Source: CAZZBM01 sp964652255
GTDB lineage: Bacteria; Bdellovibrionota; Bacteriovoracia; Bacteriovoracales; CAZZBM01
Reading direction: 5' to 3'
Length of the DNA stretch: 64,000 nucleotides
Assembly: GCA_964652255.1 (NCBI GenBank)
Contig: CAZZBM010000002.1
Location: 62,001 to 126,000, forward strand
Below are positions 33,596 through 41,745 of this stretch, one piece after another. How positions within the stretch are numbered: position 1 is the first letter of the stretch; each line of letters begins with the position of its first letter. A model generated the notes under the pieces. It did not search any database, was not told the DNA's origin, and saw only the letters and a list, made by a program, of their open reading frames with translations. A program made the position numbers and the translations under genes.

Positions 33596-34081
33596 TCAAC
33601 GTCTTTGAACTTCTTTGATTTGAGATTTTTGAGTAGATTTAAATTTTACTTCTTGAGAAGAAGTACAAGCAAGTAATTTATCTTCCAAAGATCCTGACAA
33701 ACAATGTTTAGCAGGACAAATAGCTGTTAAAGAAACTGTTGGTCCACATTCTTGATCAATATAGCATAGACTTTCTGAACTACACTCAGGTTTGAAAAAA
33801 TTGATAGAAGTAGAGCAAGTTTCTCCGGATAAAGCAATGGCTGTCTCATCTTTCTTTGGAACTTGATCAGAATTTGAACGAGGTCCTGCTTCTTCCTGAT
33901 TCTTCCCATACCACCATGCTTTTAAACTTTCTAAACCTTCTTCTAGACTCCATTTAGAAGCTTCCTTAACTGTTTCTTTGATAACTAATTCTACAATTTT
34001 TTGTTGGGGACTTGAAGAAATCTCTCTTGAAGAAATCTGCTCTGTAGCAGAAGAAAAAAAAATTAGAATAAGATAAATCAT
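33596..34081 (-). CDS. Small cysteine-rich exported protein, module gene B, copy 2
   Basis: A 161-residue protein with a short signal (MIYLILIFFSSATEQ) and the same seven-cysteine C-terminal half as the protein at 32224-32643: TCST, PECSS, LCYI, ECGP, ICPA, HCL and ACTSS. The N-terminal half is helical and not conserved with copy 1, apart from composition. It overlaps the upstream A-type gene by 4 bases. Likely a disulfide-stabilised periplasmic or secreted protein; no family recognised. Confidence 0.75.
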   Translation of the reverse strand: MIYLILIFFSSATEQISSREISSSPQQKIVELVIKETVKEASKWSLEEGLESLKAWWYGKNQEEAGPRSNSDQVPKKDETAIALSGETCSTSINFFKPECSSESLCYIDQECGPTVSLTAICPAKHCLSGSLEDKLLACTSSQEVKFKSTQKSQIKEVQRR

Positions 34082-34629
34082 AATTTTTTAATACACTCTT
34101 GAGGAGAGGTTCCTTCAGAACAAAATGTTTTAAAAGACATTGATCCTTCTTGATAAGAAAGAAGATAAAAAGAACAGCCTTTAAAAGAGAAAGATGTTTG
34201 TTGAACTAAACCTTCTAAATTAAAGGGAACGATATCAAGAGGAAGTTCATTGTTTTTTCTTGGTTCATTAGTAATATTGGAAGTCGGAGAATTGGATCCT
34301 TGGGAAGAAGGTTGAGGTTCAGAGGGTTCCGATTTGAAATAATTTTCTACAGCTTCATAAACTCCCGAAGAGCTTAGTACAGCATTGATACCAAGACCTA
34401 AACCAGCAATGGCAGCGCCAACCCAACCTACAGGTGTGACCCCAATAGCTCCAGCTAAAATTGGAAGACCTACCGTGACACAAGCTCCAACACCAATACC
34501 TAAACTAGGAGCCAAAAGTTCTTTGTCTGCTAAAAATTTTAAAACACCTGCTGTTTCTCGCTTAGAAGAATGATGCTGAAGTTGATTTTGTTTTAAAAGA
34601 AAAAGACTTAAAACAAGTAGTTCTCCCAT
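34078..34629 (-). CDS. Small exported protein with Gly/Ala-rich hydrophobic core, module gene A, copy 2
   Basis: A 183-residue paralogue of the protein at 32643-33179. It has a Gly/Ala/Val-rich segment (about 40-90, with GVGACVTVG, GAIGVTPVGWVGAAIAGLGLG), a Pro/Ser/Asn-rich linker and the C-terminal three-cysteine domain (KGCSF, TFCSE, QECIKK). The small-residue helices look membrane-active. Its stop overlaps gene B2 by 4 bases. Two bases separate it from the gene upstream. Confidence 0.75.
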   Translation of the reverse strand: MGELLVLSLFLLKQNQLQHHSSKRETAGVLKFLADKELLAPSLGIGVGACVTVGLPILAGAIGVTPVGWVGAAIAGLGLGINAVLSSSGVYEAVENYFKSEPSEPQPSSQGSNSPTSNITNEPRKNNELPLDIVPFNLEGLVQQTSFSFKGCSFYLLSYQEGSMSFKTFCSEGTSPQECIKKL

Positions 34630-34631
34630 AA

Positions 34632-35060
34632 TTAAATAACTTTCACTTCTTTTACTTTTTGAAGAGGTGGAAGAGTGACTTCAGAATAAAAAGTTCTTGT
34701 TGTTGTAAAACCATATTTTTTTAAAGTTTCTTCCATGTAAAATCCAGAAAAAGGACGAGTTTTTTTATCTTGAGGTTCAACGACTAAAATCATCACTCCT
34801 TCTGGAATAGTTTTTTTAATTTCAGAAGAGAGTTCTTTCATTGTCTTTGGATTAACAACTTTAATCCAAGCATTGGTATAGGTTACTGAAACAAAATTTT
34901 CACTGAGATTCTTTTCAGCAGGACGACCAGGTGGTTGACTTGGTGGATTAGAACGTTGATTTGGTTTGGATTGAGCTGGAGGAGAAGATATTGGTTGAGT
35001 TTGAGGCTGATTTTGAGCCCATAAGACATTTTGTTTCAAAAAAATAAAAAAGAACATCAT
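34632..35060 (-). CDS. Exported protein with Pro/Gln-rich linker, function unknown
   Basis: A 142-residue protein: signal peptide MMFFFIFLKQNVLWAQ with likely cleavage after WAQ, a Pro/Gln/Ser/Asn-rich linker (about 17-53), then a compact domain of about 85 residues with two strands and helices (VSVTYTNAWIKVV, VMILVVEPQ, GFTTTRTFYSEV). No cysteines in the mature part, unlike its neighbours. A TTG 12 codons upstream could also be the start, but the ATG gives a proper signal peptide. Same operon as the cysteine-rich module. Confidence 0.65.
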   Translation of the reverse strand: MMFFFIFLKQNVLWAQNQPQTQPISSPPAQSKPNQRSNPPSQPPGRPAEKNLSENFVSVTYTNAWIKVVNPKTMKELSSEIKKTIPEGVMILVVEPQDKKTRPFSGFYMEETLKKYGFTTTRTFYSEVTLPPLQKVKEVKVI

Positions 35061-35101
35061 TAAAGAAATTCTAAATAATATTCTAAAAAAAAACAACTTT
35101 A

Positions 35102-36265
35102 TTATTTAAACATGCCTTTAATAAAATTAATAAATTTTGAAAGATTGTCTGGTGAAGTAGATGATGGAGTGTAGTAAACGTCATCATGTATTGCTTCTTT
35201 ATTTTGTTTAGGAGAAGTTTCTTTTTTAGGTCTAACTACAGAAGTAGGCTCTAGAAATGGAGGAGTTTTAGGTGTGAGTATAGGTTTTACAGGAGAAGGA
35301 TTTGGGCTTGTGATAGTTCTAGTGATAAGTTTAGAGGTTTCTTCAGAAAATTTAGCACAAATTGAGACATATTTACTTGCTGACACTCTATTTTCAAAAC
35401 GACTCAAAGGATAAAAGATAGCAACTTTTTGTTTTGTATTATCCTTCTTAGTGATTTCATTAAAACAATGAGAGTTGACTGGATTAAGATTATGTCTTTG
35501 AGACTGAGACCCACCCAATGCTTTTAAAAGATCTGTAGGTTGAGTTAAATCTATTGTATTTATAACACTTGATCCTGTTTTTAAAGAAGTAGAAGGATCC
35601 ATCCTATTATAAGCAGCCCAAGTAGATTGGGTGACATCACAAGGAGTATTTTTTTTAAAAATAAAAACTCCAGACCCAATTCTATTATAAGATCCTTTTA
35701 AAGGAGGCTGTTGAAGATCCTCAAAGGTAATATTTTTTACAGTTAAATCATCATTGTAAAACTCTTGAGGTAAACTGGAAAGAATCTTATTAAAATTAGA
35801 AGATTGATTAGGATTGAGAATAAAAAGACGGTTTTTATCAACTGCATTACAAAGATCTTGAATAGAAGAATTAGCAGTAATAGAGAGTTTACTTTCATAA
35901 TTACTATAAGACTGAGCCTTTGTATAAGGATTTAAAAAATTTTGATTAGAGCTATTATAAAGAACATCCTCAGGCGTGAGACTGTTCATTTTTTTACATT
36001 GATCTTGAATTTTATTATAATCATAAAATTGACAGCCAACTTGCGCATAATTTGAATCAGAATCAAATTTTTCTATAAGAGATAAACTTCCAGCAGCACA
36101 AGGTTGCTGAATGAGTTGATTGCAAATATAAAATTCATCAGGCATTTGATACTGTTCGGGTTTTTTCTCTGGGTTAATATTATATTCACATTGGGTTTGA
36201 GTAGCTAGGGGATTAGGCAAGGTGATTTCAGGGGGAGTGGTTGCTGTTAAAAAAGTTAAAATCAT
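35102..36265 (-). CDS. Large exported cysteine-containing protein, head of the module operon
   Basis: A 387-residue protein of unknown function. The N-terminus (MILTFLTATTPP) is a very short hydrophobic segment. The body has about nine cysteines (among them QCEYN, YICNQ, QPCAAG, GCQFYDYN, QCKK, LCNA, PCDV, HCFN, ICAKF), then a Pro/Lys/Ser-rich linker from about 320 and a short terminal amphipathic helix. It is the first gene of the minus-strand module and stands head-to-head with the type II secretion operon across 76 bases. A role as secreted substrate or surface factor is inference from position only. Confidence 0.65.
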   Translation of the reverse strand: MILTFLTATTPPEITLPNPLATQTQCEYNINPEKKPEQYQMPDEFYICNQLIQQPCAAGSLSLIEKFDSDSNYAQVGCQFYDYNKIQDQCKKMNSLTPEDVLYNSSNQNFLNPYTKAQSYSNYESKLSITANSSIQDLCNAVDKNRLFILNPNQSSNFNKILSSLPQEFYNDDLTVKNITFEDLQQPPLKGSYNRIGSGVFIFKKNTPCDVTQSTWAAYNRMDPSTSLKTGSSVINTIDLTQPTDLLKALGGSQSQRHNLNPVNSHCFNEITKKDNTKQKVAIFYPLSRFENRVSASKYVSICAKFSEETSKLITRTITSPNPSPVKPILTPKTPPFLEPTSVVRPKKETSPKQNKEAIHDDVYYTPSSTSPDNLSKFINFIKGMFK

Positions 36266-36327
36266 AAGGTGATTTTTTCATAAAAATGGTAAAAAAACAA
36301 AGAATCTTTTCTAAGAGATCTTTTTTT

Positions 36328-36333
36328 TATAAA
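36328..36333 (+). promoter_or_regulatory. Candidate -10 box before the IscA-like/T2SS operon
   Basis: TATAAA at 36328-36333, 8 bases before the ATG at 36342. No convincing -35 box (TCTTTT at 36305-36310 would give a 17-base spacer). If active, the transcript would be nearly leaderless, as at nuoB and the 9440 gene. The divergent module gene starts at 36265. Confidence 0.4.
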
Positions 36334-36341
36334 ACAAGATC

Positions 36342-36647
36342 ATGATCATTCTGACTGAAAAGGCTAAAGAACAATTAGATCTTATTAAAAAATATGATTT
36401 TACTTTAGAAAATTTCTATTTAAGAATTAAAATTTCAGGCAAACATTGCTATGGCTTTAGTTATGAATTTGTTTTAACTCAAGAACCTCTAGATGTAACT
36501 TATCCTTTGGGCTCTTATGAATTGGTGATGGATTCTTTTACAGCTCAGTATTTTAAAAAAGGATCTATTGATTTTAGAAATCATGAATTTGTTGTCATTA
36601 ATGAAGAAGAAATCAATTATCATGGTAAGTTTTTCCTAAAGCAATAA
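36342..36647 (+). CDS. IscA/HesB-like (A-type) protein lacking two of three cluster cysteines
   Basis: A 101-residue protein with the A-type carrier pattern: LTEKAKEQL at the start, YLRIKISGKHCYGFSYEF (26-43) and LVMDSFTAQYFKKGSIDF near 61-78. Cys36 corresponds to the first conserved cysteine, but the C-terminal C-G-C pair is absent (the chain ends NYHGKFFLKQ). It therefore may not bind a normal Fe-S cluster, or may need a partner. It is 47 bases upstream of gspC on the same strand and has its own possible -10 box. Confidence 0.78.
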   Translation: MIILTEKAKEQLDLIKKYDFTLENFYLRIKISGKHCYGFSYEFVLTQEPLDVTYPLGSYELVMDSFTAQYFKKGSIDFRNHEFVVINEEEINYHGKFFLKQ

Positions 36648-36694
36648 ATACCAAGACCCCTTTCTAGCTTGTTTTCTAGGAAAATAAACCTATC

Positions 36695-37876
36695 ATGAAA
36701 GAAAAGTTTGAGCGCTGGTTAAGAGAAATCCAGTCTTTTTTTAATAACTTCTCTTTCAAAGATATTTTTAAAAAAAAAGAACAATATTTAGAACAAGAAG
36801 ATGTGAAGTTATCTTTTCGTGAAAGAATAGAAATTTTTTTTCAAGATTTAAAAAGAATTTTTTTTAAAAAAAAGAAGAAAGAAGAATACAAAATAGAAGA
36901 ACCATTTTTTCTCATTAGATGGCTTTATTTAGATAAAATTTTTCTTTTTTTTAAATTACTTAGAGAAGGGAAAGGCTTCCCTGATAGTGTCTATTCAAAC
37001 TCTTTTAGAAACATACACCAGCAATTTTTTCTCTATTTTGTTCTTATTATTATTTTTTGGACCCTAGGGATGTACTTAGCTTGGGAGTATTTTCCAAAAA
37101 ATGATCTTGTTTATAAAGGAAGAATTAATTTTTTCTTTAATAAAATTGCTATTGATCAACTTAAAAGTAATCAATTGTTTAAAACAAAAGAGTTAACCTT
37201 ATCAAAAGGAAAAAGTATAGAAGATATGCCTTGTGAGAGTGGAGATCTTCCTTCTTCTCTGAATTTAAAATTTGCAGGACTATCTTTATTGCAAGATCCA
37301 GAAAAAAGTTTAGTGGCTCTTTTTGTTGATGGTTCAAGTGATCCTACAACTTATAGAATGTTTGATAAGATAAGAGATCAAGCAAAAATTTTTAAAATTG
37401 ATGATGAAAAAATTATTTTTAGAAATTTAAAAACTGGAGTTTGTGAGTATCTTACTTATGTTGAGAGAACTAATCTTGCTCCTATAAAAGTTCTTACTAA
37501 AGCTCAGGCTGCAGCATTTTTAGAATCTGAAAAGAAATTTATTGTTAATCAGGGTAATACTTTTAAAATTAAAAAAAGTTTTTTAAATGAAAAATTAAAA
37601 AATATTCAAGCTATTCTTAATGATGCTTATTCCATGAAAATAGATAATTCTGATGGATCTCAGTCTTATAAAATAAGCAATATTACTCCTGGTAGTATTT
37701 ATAGTTATCTAGGAATTCAAGATAATGATCTTATCACTAAAATTGATGGCAAAAAAATTAGAGCTATGACTGATATTCTTGGATTTTTTTCTAAAATTAA
37801 AACGATTAAAAATATTGGACTCACCATAGAAAGAAATGGAAGAGTAGAAGAATTAAAATATGTTGTAGAAGATTAG
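36695..37876 (+). CDS. gspC: Type II secretion protein GspC (with N-terminal extension)
   Basis: A 393-residue inner-membrane protein that links the secretin to the inner-membrane platform. One span at about 111-131; the periplasmic part has a homology-region-like domain (about 190-285) and a C-terminal PDZ domain (about 310-393, with GSIYSYLGIQDNDLI and IDGKKIRAM). The charged cytoplasmic N-terminus of about 110 residues is much longer than in usual GspC proteins. No gspL or gspM is seen in the operon, so this extension may take over a cytoplasmic contact; that is speculation. Confidence 0.87.
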   Translation: MKEKFERWLREIQSFFNNFSFKDIFKKKEQYLEQEDVKLSFRERIEIFFQDLKRIFFKKKKKEEYKIEEPFFLIRWLYLDKIFLFFKLLREGKGFPDSVYSNSFRNIHQQFFLYFVLIIIFWTLGMYLAWEYFPKNDLVYKGRINFFFNKIAIDQLKSNQLFKTKELTLSKGKSIEDMPCESGDLPSSLNLKFAGLSLLQDPEKSLVALFVDGSSDPTTYRMFDKIRDQAKIFKIDDEKIIFRNLKTGVCEYLTYVERTNLAPIKVLTKAQAAAFLESEKKFIVNQGNTFKIKKSFLNEKLKNIQAILNDAYSMKIDNSDGSQSYKISNITPGSIYSYLGIQDNDLITKIDGKKIRAMTDILGFFSKIKTIKNIGLTIERNGRVEELKYVVED

Positions 37877-37885
37877 GAGAACAGG

Positions 37886-40051
37886 ATGTTCGTTTATTTA
37901 TTATTAGCTAATAATCAATTTAAATCTAAAACACAGATTACTAGAAATTTAGCCGCAAGACAGGATCTTCAACAAGATAAAAAAATTTTTGGTGATACAG
38001 GAGCTTCTCCTGAAAAACCTCAAGGAAAAAGATACTTGGATTTAAATCCAGATACAGGATATGGTCCTGAAATTATTACTAATTTTAATTTTCAAAATAC
38101 AGATATCTTAAGTTTAACAAAATTTATGCAGGAACAAACTGGACTTAATTTAGTTATTGCTGAAGATGTTAATAAAAATAAAAAAATTTCTATTACTTCA
38201 GCAACCTCTATTACAGTAGGAGATGCTTGGAGGGCTTATTTATCAGCTCTTAATTACAGTGGTTATTCCTTAGTGAAAAAAGGAGCTTTCTATTATATTG
38301 TTCCTAATAATAAAGCAGCAAATGAGAACACTCAAATCTATACAGGAGATTACTCTCCTACAGTAGATACTTATTTTATGAGTGTTTTACATCCGAAAAA
38401 TGTTTCGTCAACAACATTGGTGACAAAATTTAGAGATTGGACAAGAAATCAACCTAACTTACAAATTATTGATATTCCTGAAACTAATAAATTAATTGTT
38501 TCTGGTCCTGGTAGTATTATTTCTAAAATTAAAGAACTGGTGAATTTGATTGACGTAGAAGGTCATAAAGAAAGCTTGCATTATCTCCCTGTTAAATATT
38601 ATTCAGCAGAAGAAATGGCAGATATGCTGAAAGAGCTTATTGATACTTCTGGCTCTTCTTCAACTTCTTCTGCTAGACCTTCTCTAAGTTTAAGAAGAAA
38701 TAGCACCTCCACTACAACCAAGCAAGGTTCTCTTATTAGTAAAATTATTCCTGAACCAAGGACAAATTCTATTATTGCCTTAGCTAATGAACAAGGTGCA
38801 AGAGAATTAAAAAATTTAATTAAAAAAATTGATATTGATTCTATTGGAAGTATTTCTGAAAAAATTAGAGTGTATAGATTAAAACACGCTAAAGCAGAAG
38901 AATTATCTAAAGTTTTAGAAGGAATTGTTGCTGTAAAAGGAAGCTCAGGAAAAGGAGGTTCTTCTAATAATTTATTTCAACAAGATATTAAATTTACTCC
39001 AGATAAAGATAATAATGCTTTAATTGTTACAGCAAGTCCTCTTGATTGGAAGAGAATTAAACCTGTTATTGATGAATTAGATGTGGCTAGACTTCAAGTT
39101 TATATTGAAGGAATTATTATGGAGACGACTCTTCAAAAAACTCAAGAAGCTGGTTTGGATCTCTTAGCTCTTTATGGAAATTCTTTAAATAAATCCATTA
39201 ATCTTTCTCCAGGAAAAACTCCAGTGGAGTTTTTAGGTAGCTTAACAGGAGCTTCTGGTCCTCAAATAGGATTTGGATTAGGTGACAGTAAGGCACTTTC
39301 TGGAAAAGATATTTTACCAGGAGTCAAAGATTTTGCTGATACAACCCTGAACTTAAATTTAGTTAATGGTCTTATTAAAGCTTTAGCAAAATCTGGAAAT
39401 ACCAATATTTTATCAACCCCTCAGATTTTAGCCATGGATAATACAAAAGCTGTTATCAATATTATTGACTCCTTGCCTTATGTAGATAAAACCGTGACTG
39501 CTACTTCAAGTAATCCCATAGAAGGATCAAAAACAGAGTTTCAACAAGCTGAAAATATGATAGAAATTACACCACAGGTGAATAAAGCTTCTAAATTTGT
39601 AAAAATGAAAATTAGTCAAAAAATTGAAGATTATGTTGATGATGCAGGTCAAAAAGGTGGAGCTAAAGGTAAAGCGAGTAGAAAATTTGAAACAGAAATT
39701 TCTGTAAAGGATCAAGATACTATTGTCATGGGTGGATTTTTAAAAGATAGAAAATCTGATAGTGTACGTAAAGTTCCTATATTGGGTGATATTCCACTTT
39801 TAGGTTGGCTATTTAAAAATAAAAGTACGGATACAACAAAAACTAATTTACTTTTCTTTTGGACTCCTATTATTTTAGATCCTTATGAGACAACTGCAAT
39901 GGATAATACTCATCGCTTAATTATGAAAAGAAAACTTATGCTTGATGAACTTCTTGGAGCTGGAAAAGATCCTATGAAAAAGGACATGGAAGAACTTAGT
40001 AATAAAGTCAAAAACAAACAAGAAGCTCCTGAACTAGAGATGAAATTATGA
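37886..40051 (+). CDS. gspD: Type II secretion secretin GspD
   Basis: A 721-residue outer-membrane secretin. N0 domain near 65-140, three N1-N3 repeats (strand-helix units with SLHYLPVKYYSAEEMADMLKEL and IRVYRLKHAKAEELSKVLEG), then the secretin core with VPILGDIPLLGWLFK near 625-640. A typical signal peptide is weak (MFVYLLLANNQ), so the start might be a few codons off, but it follows gspC by 9 bases with AGGAGAACAGG in front of the ATG, a good ribosome site. The end overlaps gspE by 4 bases. Confidence 0.95.
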   Translation: MFVYLLLANNQFKSKTQITRNLAARQDLQQDKKIFGDTGASPEKPQGKRYLDLNPDTGYGPEIITNFNFQNTDILSLTKFMQEQTGLNLVIAEDVNKNKKISITSATSITVGDAWRAYLSALNYSGYSLVKKGAFYYIVPNNKAANENTQIYTGDYSPTVDTYFMSVLHPKNVSSTTLVTKFRDWTRNQPNLQIIDIPETNKLIVSGPGSIISKIKELVNLIDVEGHKESLHYLPVKYYSAEEMADMLKELIDTSGSSSTSSARPSLSLRRNSTSTTTKQGSLISKIIPEPRTNSIIALANEQGARELKNLIKKIDIDSIGSISEKIRVYRLKHAKAEELSKVLEGIVAVKGSSGKGGSSNNLFQQDIKFTPDKDNNALIVTASPLDWKRIKPVIDELDVARLQVYIEGIIMETTLQKTQEAGLDLLALYGNSLNKSINLSPGKTPVEFLGSLTGASGPQIGFGLGDSKALSGKDILPGVKDFADTTLNLNLVNGLIKALAKSGNTNILSTPQILAMDNTKAVINIIDSLPYVDKTVTATSSNPIEGSKTEFQQAENMIEITPQVNKASKFVKMKISQKIEDYVDDAGQKGGAKGKASRKFETEISVKDQDTIVMGGFLKDRKSDSVRKVPILGDIPLLGWLFKNKSTDTTKTNLLFFWTPIILDPYETTAMDNTHRLIMKRKLMLDELLGAGKDPMKKDMEELSNKVKNKQEAPELEMKL

Positions 40052-41745
40052 ATTTAGAAGAAGAAAAATTTGGTGAGTTACTTTTAAAAAATAGTAACTT
40101 AACTAAAAATCAACTCCAAGAAGCTCTTGAAGATCAAAAGATCACAGGAAGACTCTTGGGGGAAATTCTTCTAGATAAAGGTTATATAAAAGCTCATGAT
40201 ATTACAAAAATTGTTTGCTTGAAACTCAATATTCCTTTTGTACAACAAATAAAATTAGAAGAGTTAGATCTTTCCCTTTTAAATAATCTCACAATTAATT
40301 ATTGCAAAAATCAAGGTCTTCTTCCTATTAAAACTGACGATCATATCGTTGATGTTTTAATCACCGATCCTTTAAATTATAATATTGTTAATGATCTAAA
40401 AACTTTTTTCAAAAAAGATATAAGAATTCAAGTAGGGAGTCCTCTTTTTGTTCAAGAAATGATTAATAGAGCTTACGAAAAAGCTTCTCAAAAAATTGTT
40501 GATAATATTGAAGGAGCCTTTGAAGATAGTCTTGATTTAGATGGTCCCATGGATCTTCTTGATGTTGATGATGAAGCTCCTGTCATTCGATTTGTAAATT
40601 CTATTCTTTTTAGAGCTGTAAAAGAAAAAGCTTCTGATATTCATATTGAACCCTATGAAAAAGATACAATGTATCGGTTTAGAATTAATGGAGTGATGAC
40701 AGAAATTTTAAGACAACCTAAAAAAACTCATGCTGCTGTTGTTTCTAGATTAAAAGTTATGGCAAAACTTGATATTGCTGAAAAAAGACTTCCTCAAGAT
40801 GGTCGTATTAAAATTAAACTTGCAGGAAAAGATGTTGATATTAGGGTCAATACTGTTCCTATTCAAGCTGGTGAAAGAATTGTCATGAGAATTTTAGAAA
40901 AAGGCAATACTGTTCTTGGTCTTGAAGCTCTTGGTTTTAGTGGAAAAGTTTTAAAAGATTTAGAAGAAGTAACTAAAAAAAAACATGGTGTGGTTTATGT
41001 CACAGGTCCAACAGGACACGGAAAAACAACAACACTGTTTGCTCTCTTAGATAGAATTAATACTCCAGATAAAATGGTGATTACTGTTGAAGATCCTGTT
41101 GAATATGAAATCCCAGGGATTTCTCAAATTCAAGTTAATCACAAAATTGATTTAAGTTTTGCTGTGGCTCTAAGAGCTATCTTAAGACAAAACCCAGATG
41201 TGGTGATGGTAGGTGAAACAAGAGATAAAGAAACAGCAGAAATGGCTATTAATGCTTCTTTAACTGGTCACCTTGTGTTATCAACTTTACATACTAATGA
41301 TGCCTGCTCAGCCCCAACAAGACTTATTGATATGGGAGTTCAACCCTTTTTAATTTCTTCTTCTTTAGTAGGAATTTTAGCTCAAAGACTTATTCGAACA
41401 CTTTGCTCCCACTGTAAAGTAGAGCATGCAATCACAGAAATAGAATTAAAACTTTTACAAGTATCAAGCATACCTGAAGGCGTGACAATTTATAAAGCTG
41501 TAGGTTGTGATCAATGCTCTCAAACTGGATATAAAGGACGATTAAGTGTTGGAGAATTCTTAGTTATTGATGATAAAATTCGAGCTTTAATTGTTCAAAA
41601 AGCTGATGCTTCTGTGATAAAAAGAGAAGCTATGAAGTCTGGTTTTGAACCTCTAAGAAAAGCAGCTATGGATCAACTTTTTGCTGGTAAAACTTCCGTA
41701 GAAGAAATCGTAAGAGCTATTAATGCTGAAGAGGAAGAAAATTAG
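40048..41745 (+). CDS. gspE: Type II secretion ATPase GspE
   Basis: A 565-residue hexameric ATPase that powers pseudopilus assembly. N-terminal MshEN-type domain (1-150), Walker A GPTGHGKT (320-327), Asp box, Walker B NPDVVMVGETRD (382-393), His box HTND, and the zinc-binding cysteines Cys453, Cys456, Cys487, Cys490. Coupled to gspD by a 4-base overlap and to gspF by one base. Confidence 0.97.
   Translation: MNLEEEKFGELLLKNSNLTKNQLQEALEDQKITGRLLGEILLDKGYIKAHDITKIVCLKLNIPFVQQIKLEELDLSLLNNLTINYCKNQGLLPIKTDDHIVDVLITDPLNYNIVNDLKTFFKKDIRIQVGSPLFVQEMINRAYEKASQKIVDNIEGAFEDSLDLDGPMDLLDVDDEAPVIRFVNSILFRAVKEKASDIHIEPYEKDTMYRFRINGVMTEILRQPKKTHAAVVSRLKVMAKLDIAEKRLPQDGRIKIKLAGKDVDIRVNTVPIQAGERIVMRILEKGNTVLGLEALGFSGKVLKDLEEVTKKKHGVVYVTGPTGHGKTTTLFALLDRINTPDKMVITVEDPVEYEIPGISQIQVNHKIDLSFAVALRAILRQNPDVVMVGETRDKETAEMAINASLTGHLVLSTLHTNDACSAPTRLIDMGVQPFLISSSLVGILAQRLIRTLCSHCKVEHAITEIELKLLQVSSIPEGVTIYKAVGCDQCSQTGYKGRLSVGEFLVIDDKIRALIVQKADASVIKREAMKSGFEPLRKAAMDQLFAGKTSVEEIVRAINAEEEEN

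Noticed and set aside
36648..36694. Rho-independent terminator between the IscA-like gene and gspC
   Set aside because: CTAG-containing half sites are present but the stem is short and imperfect, and no T-run follows in the right place.
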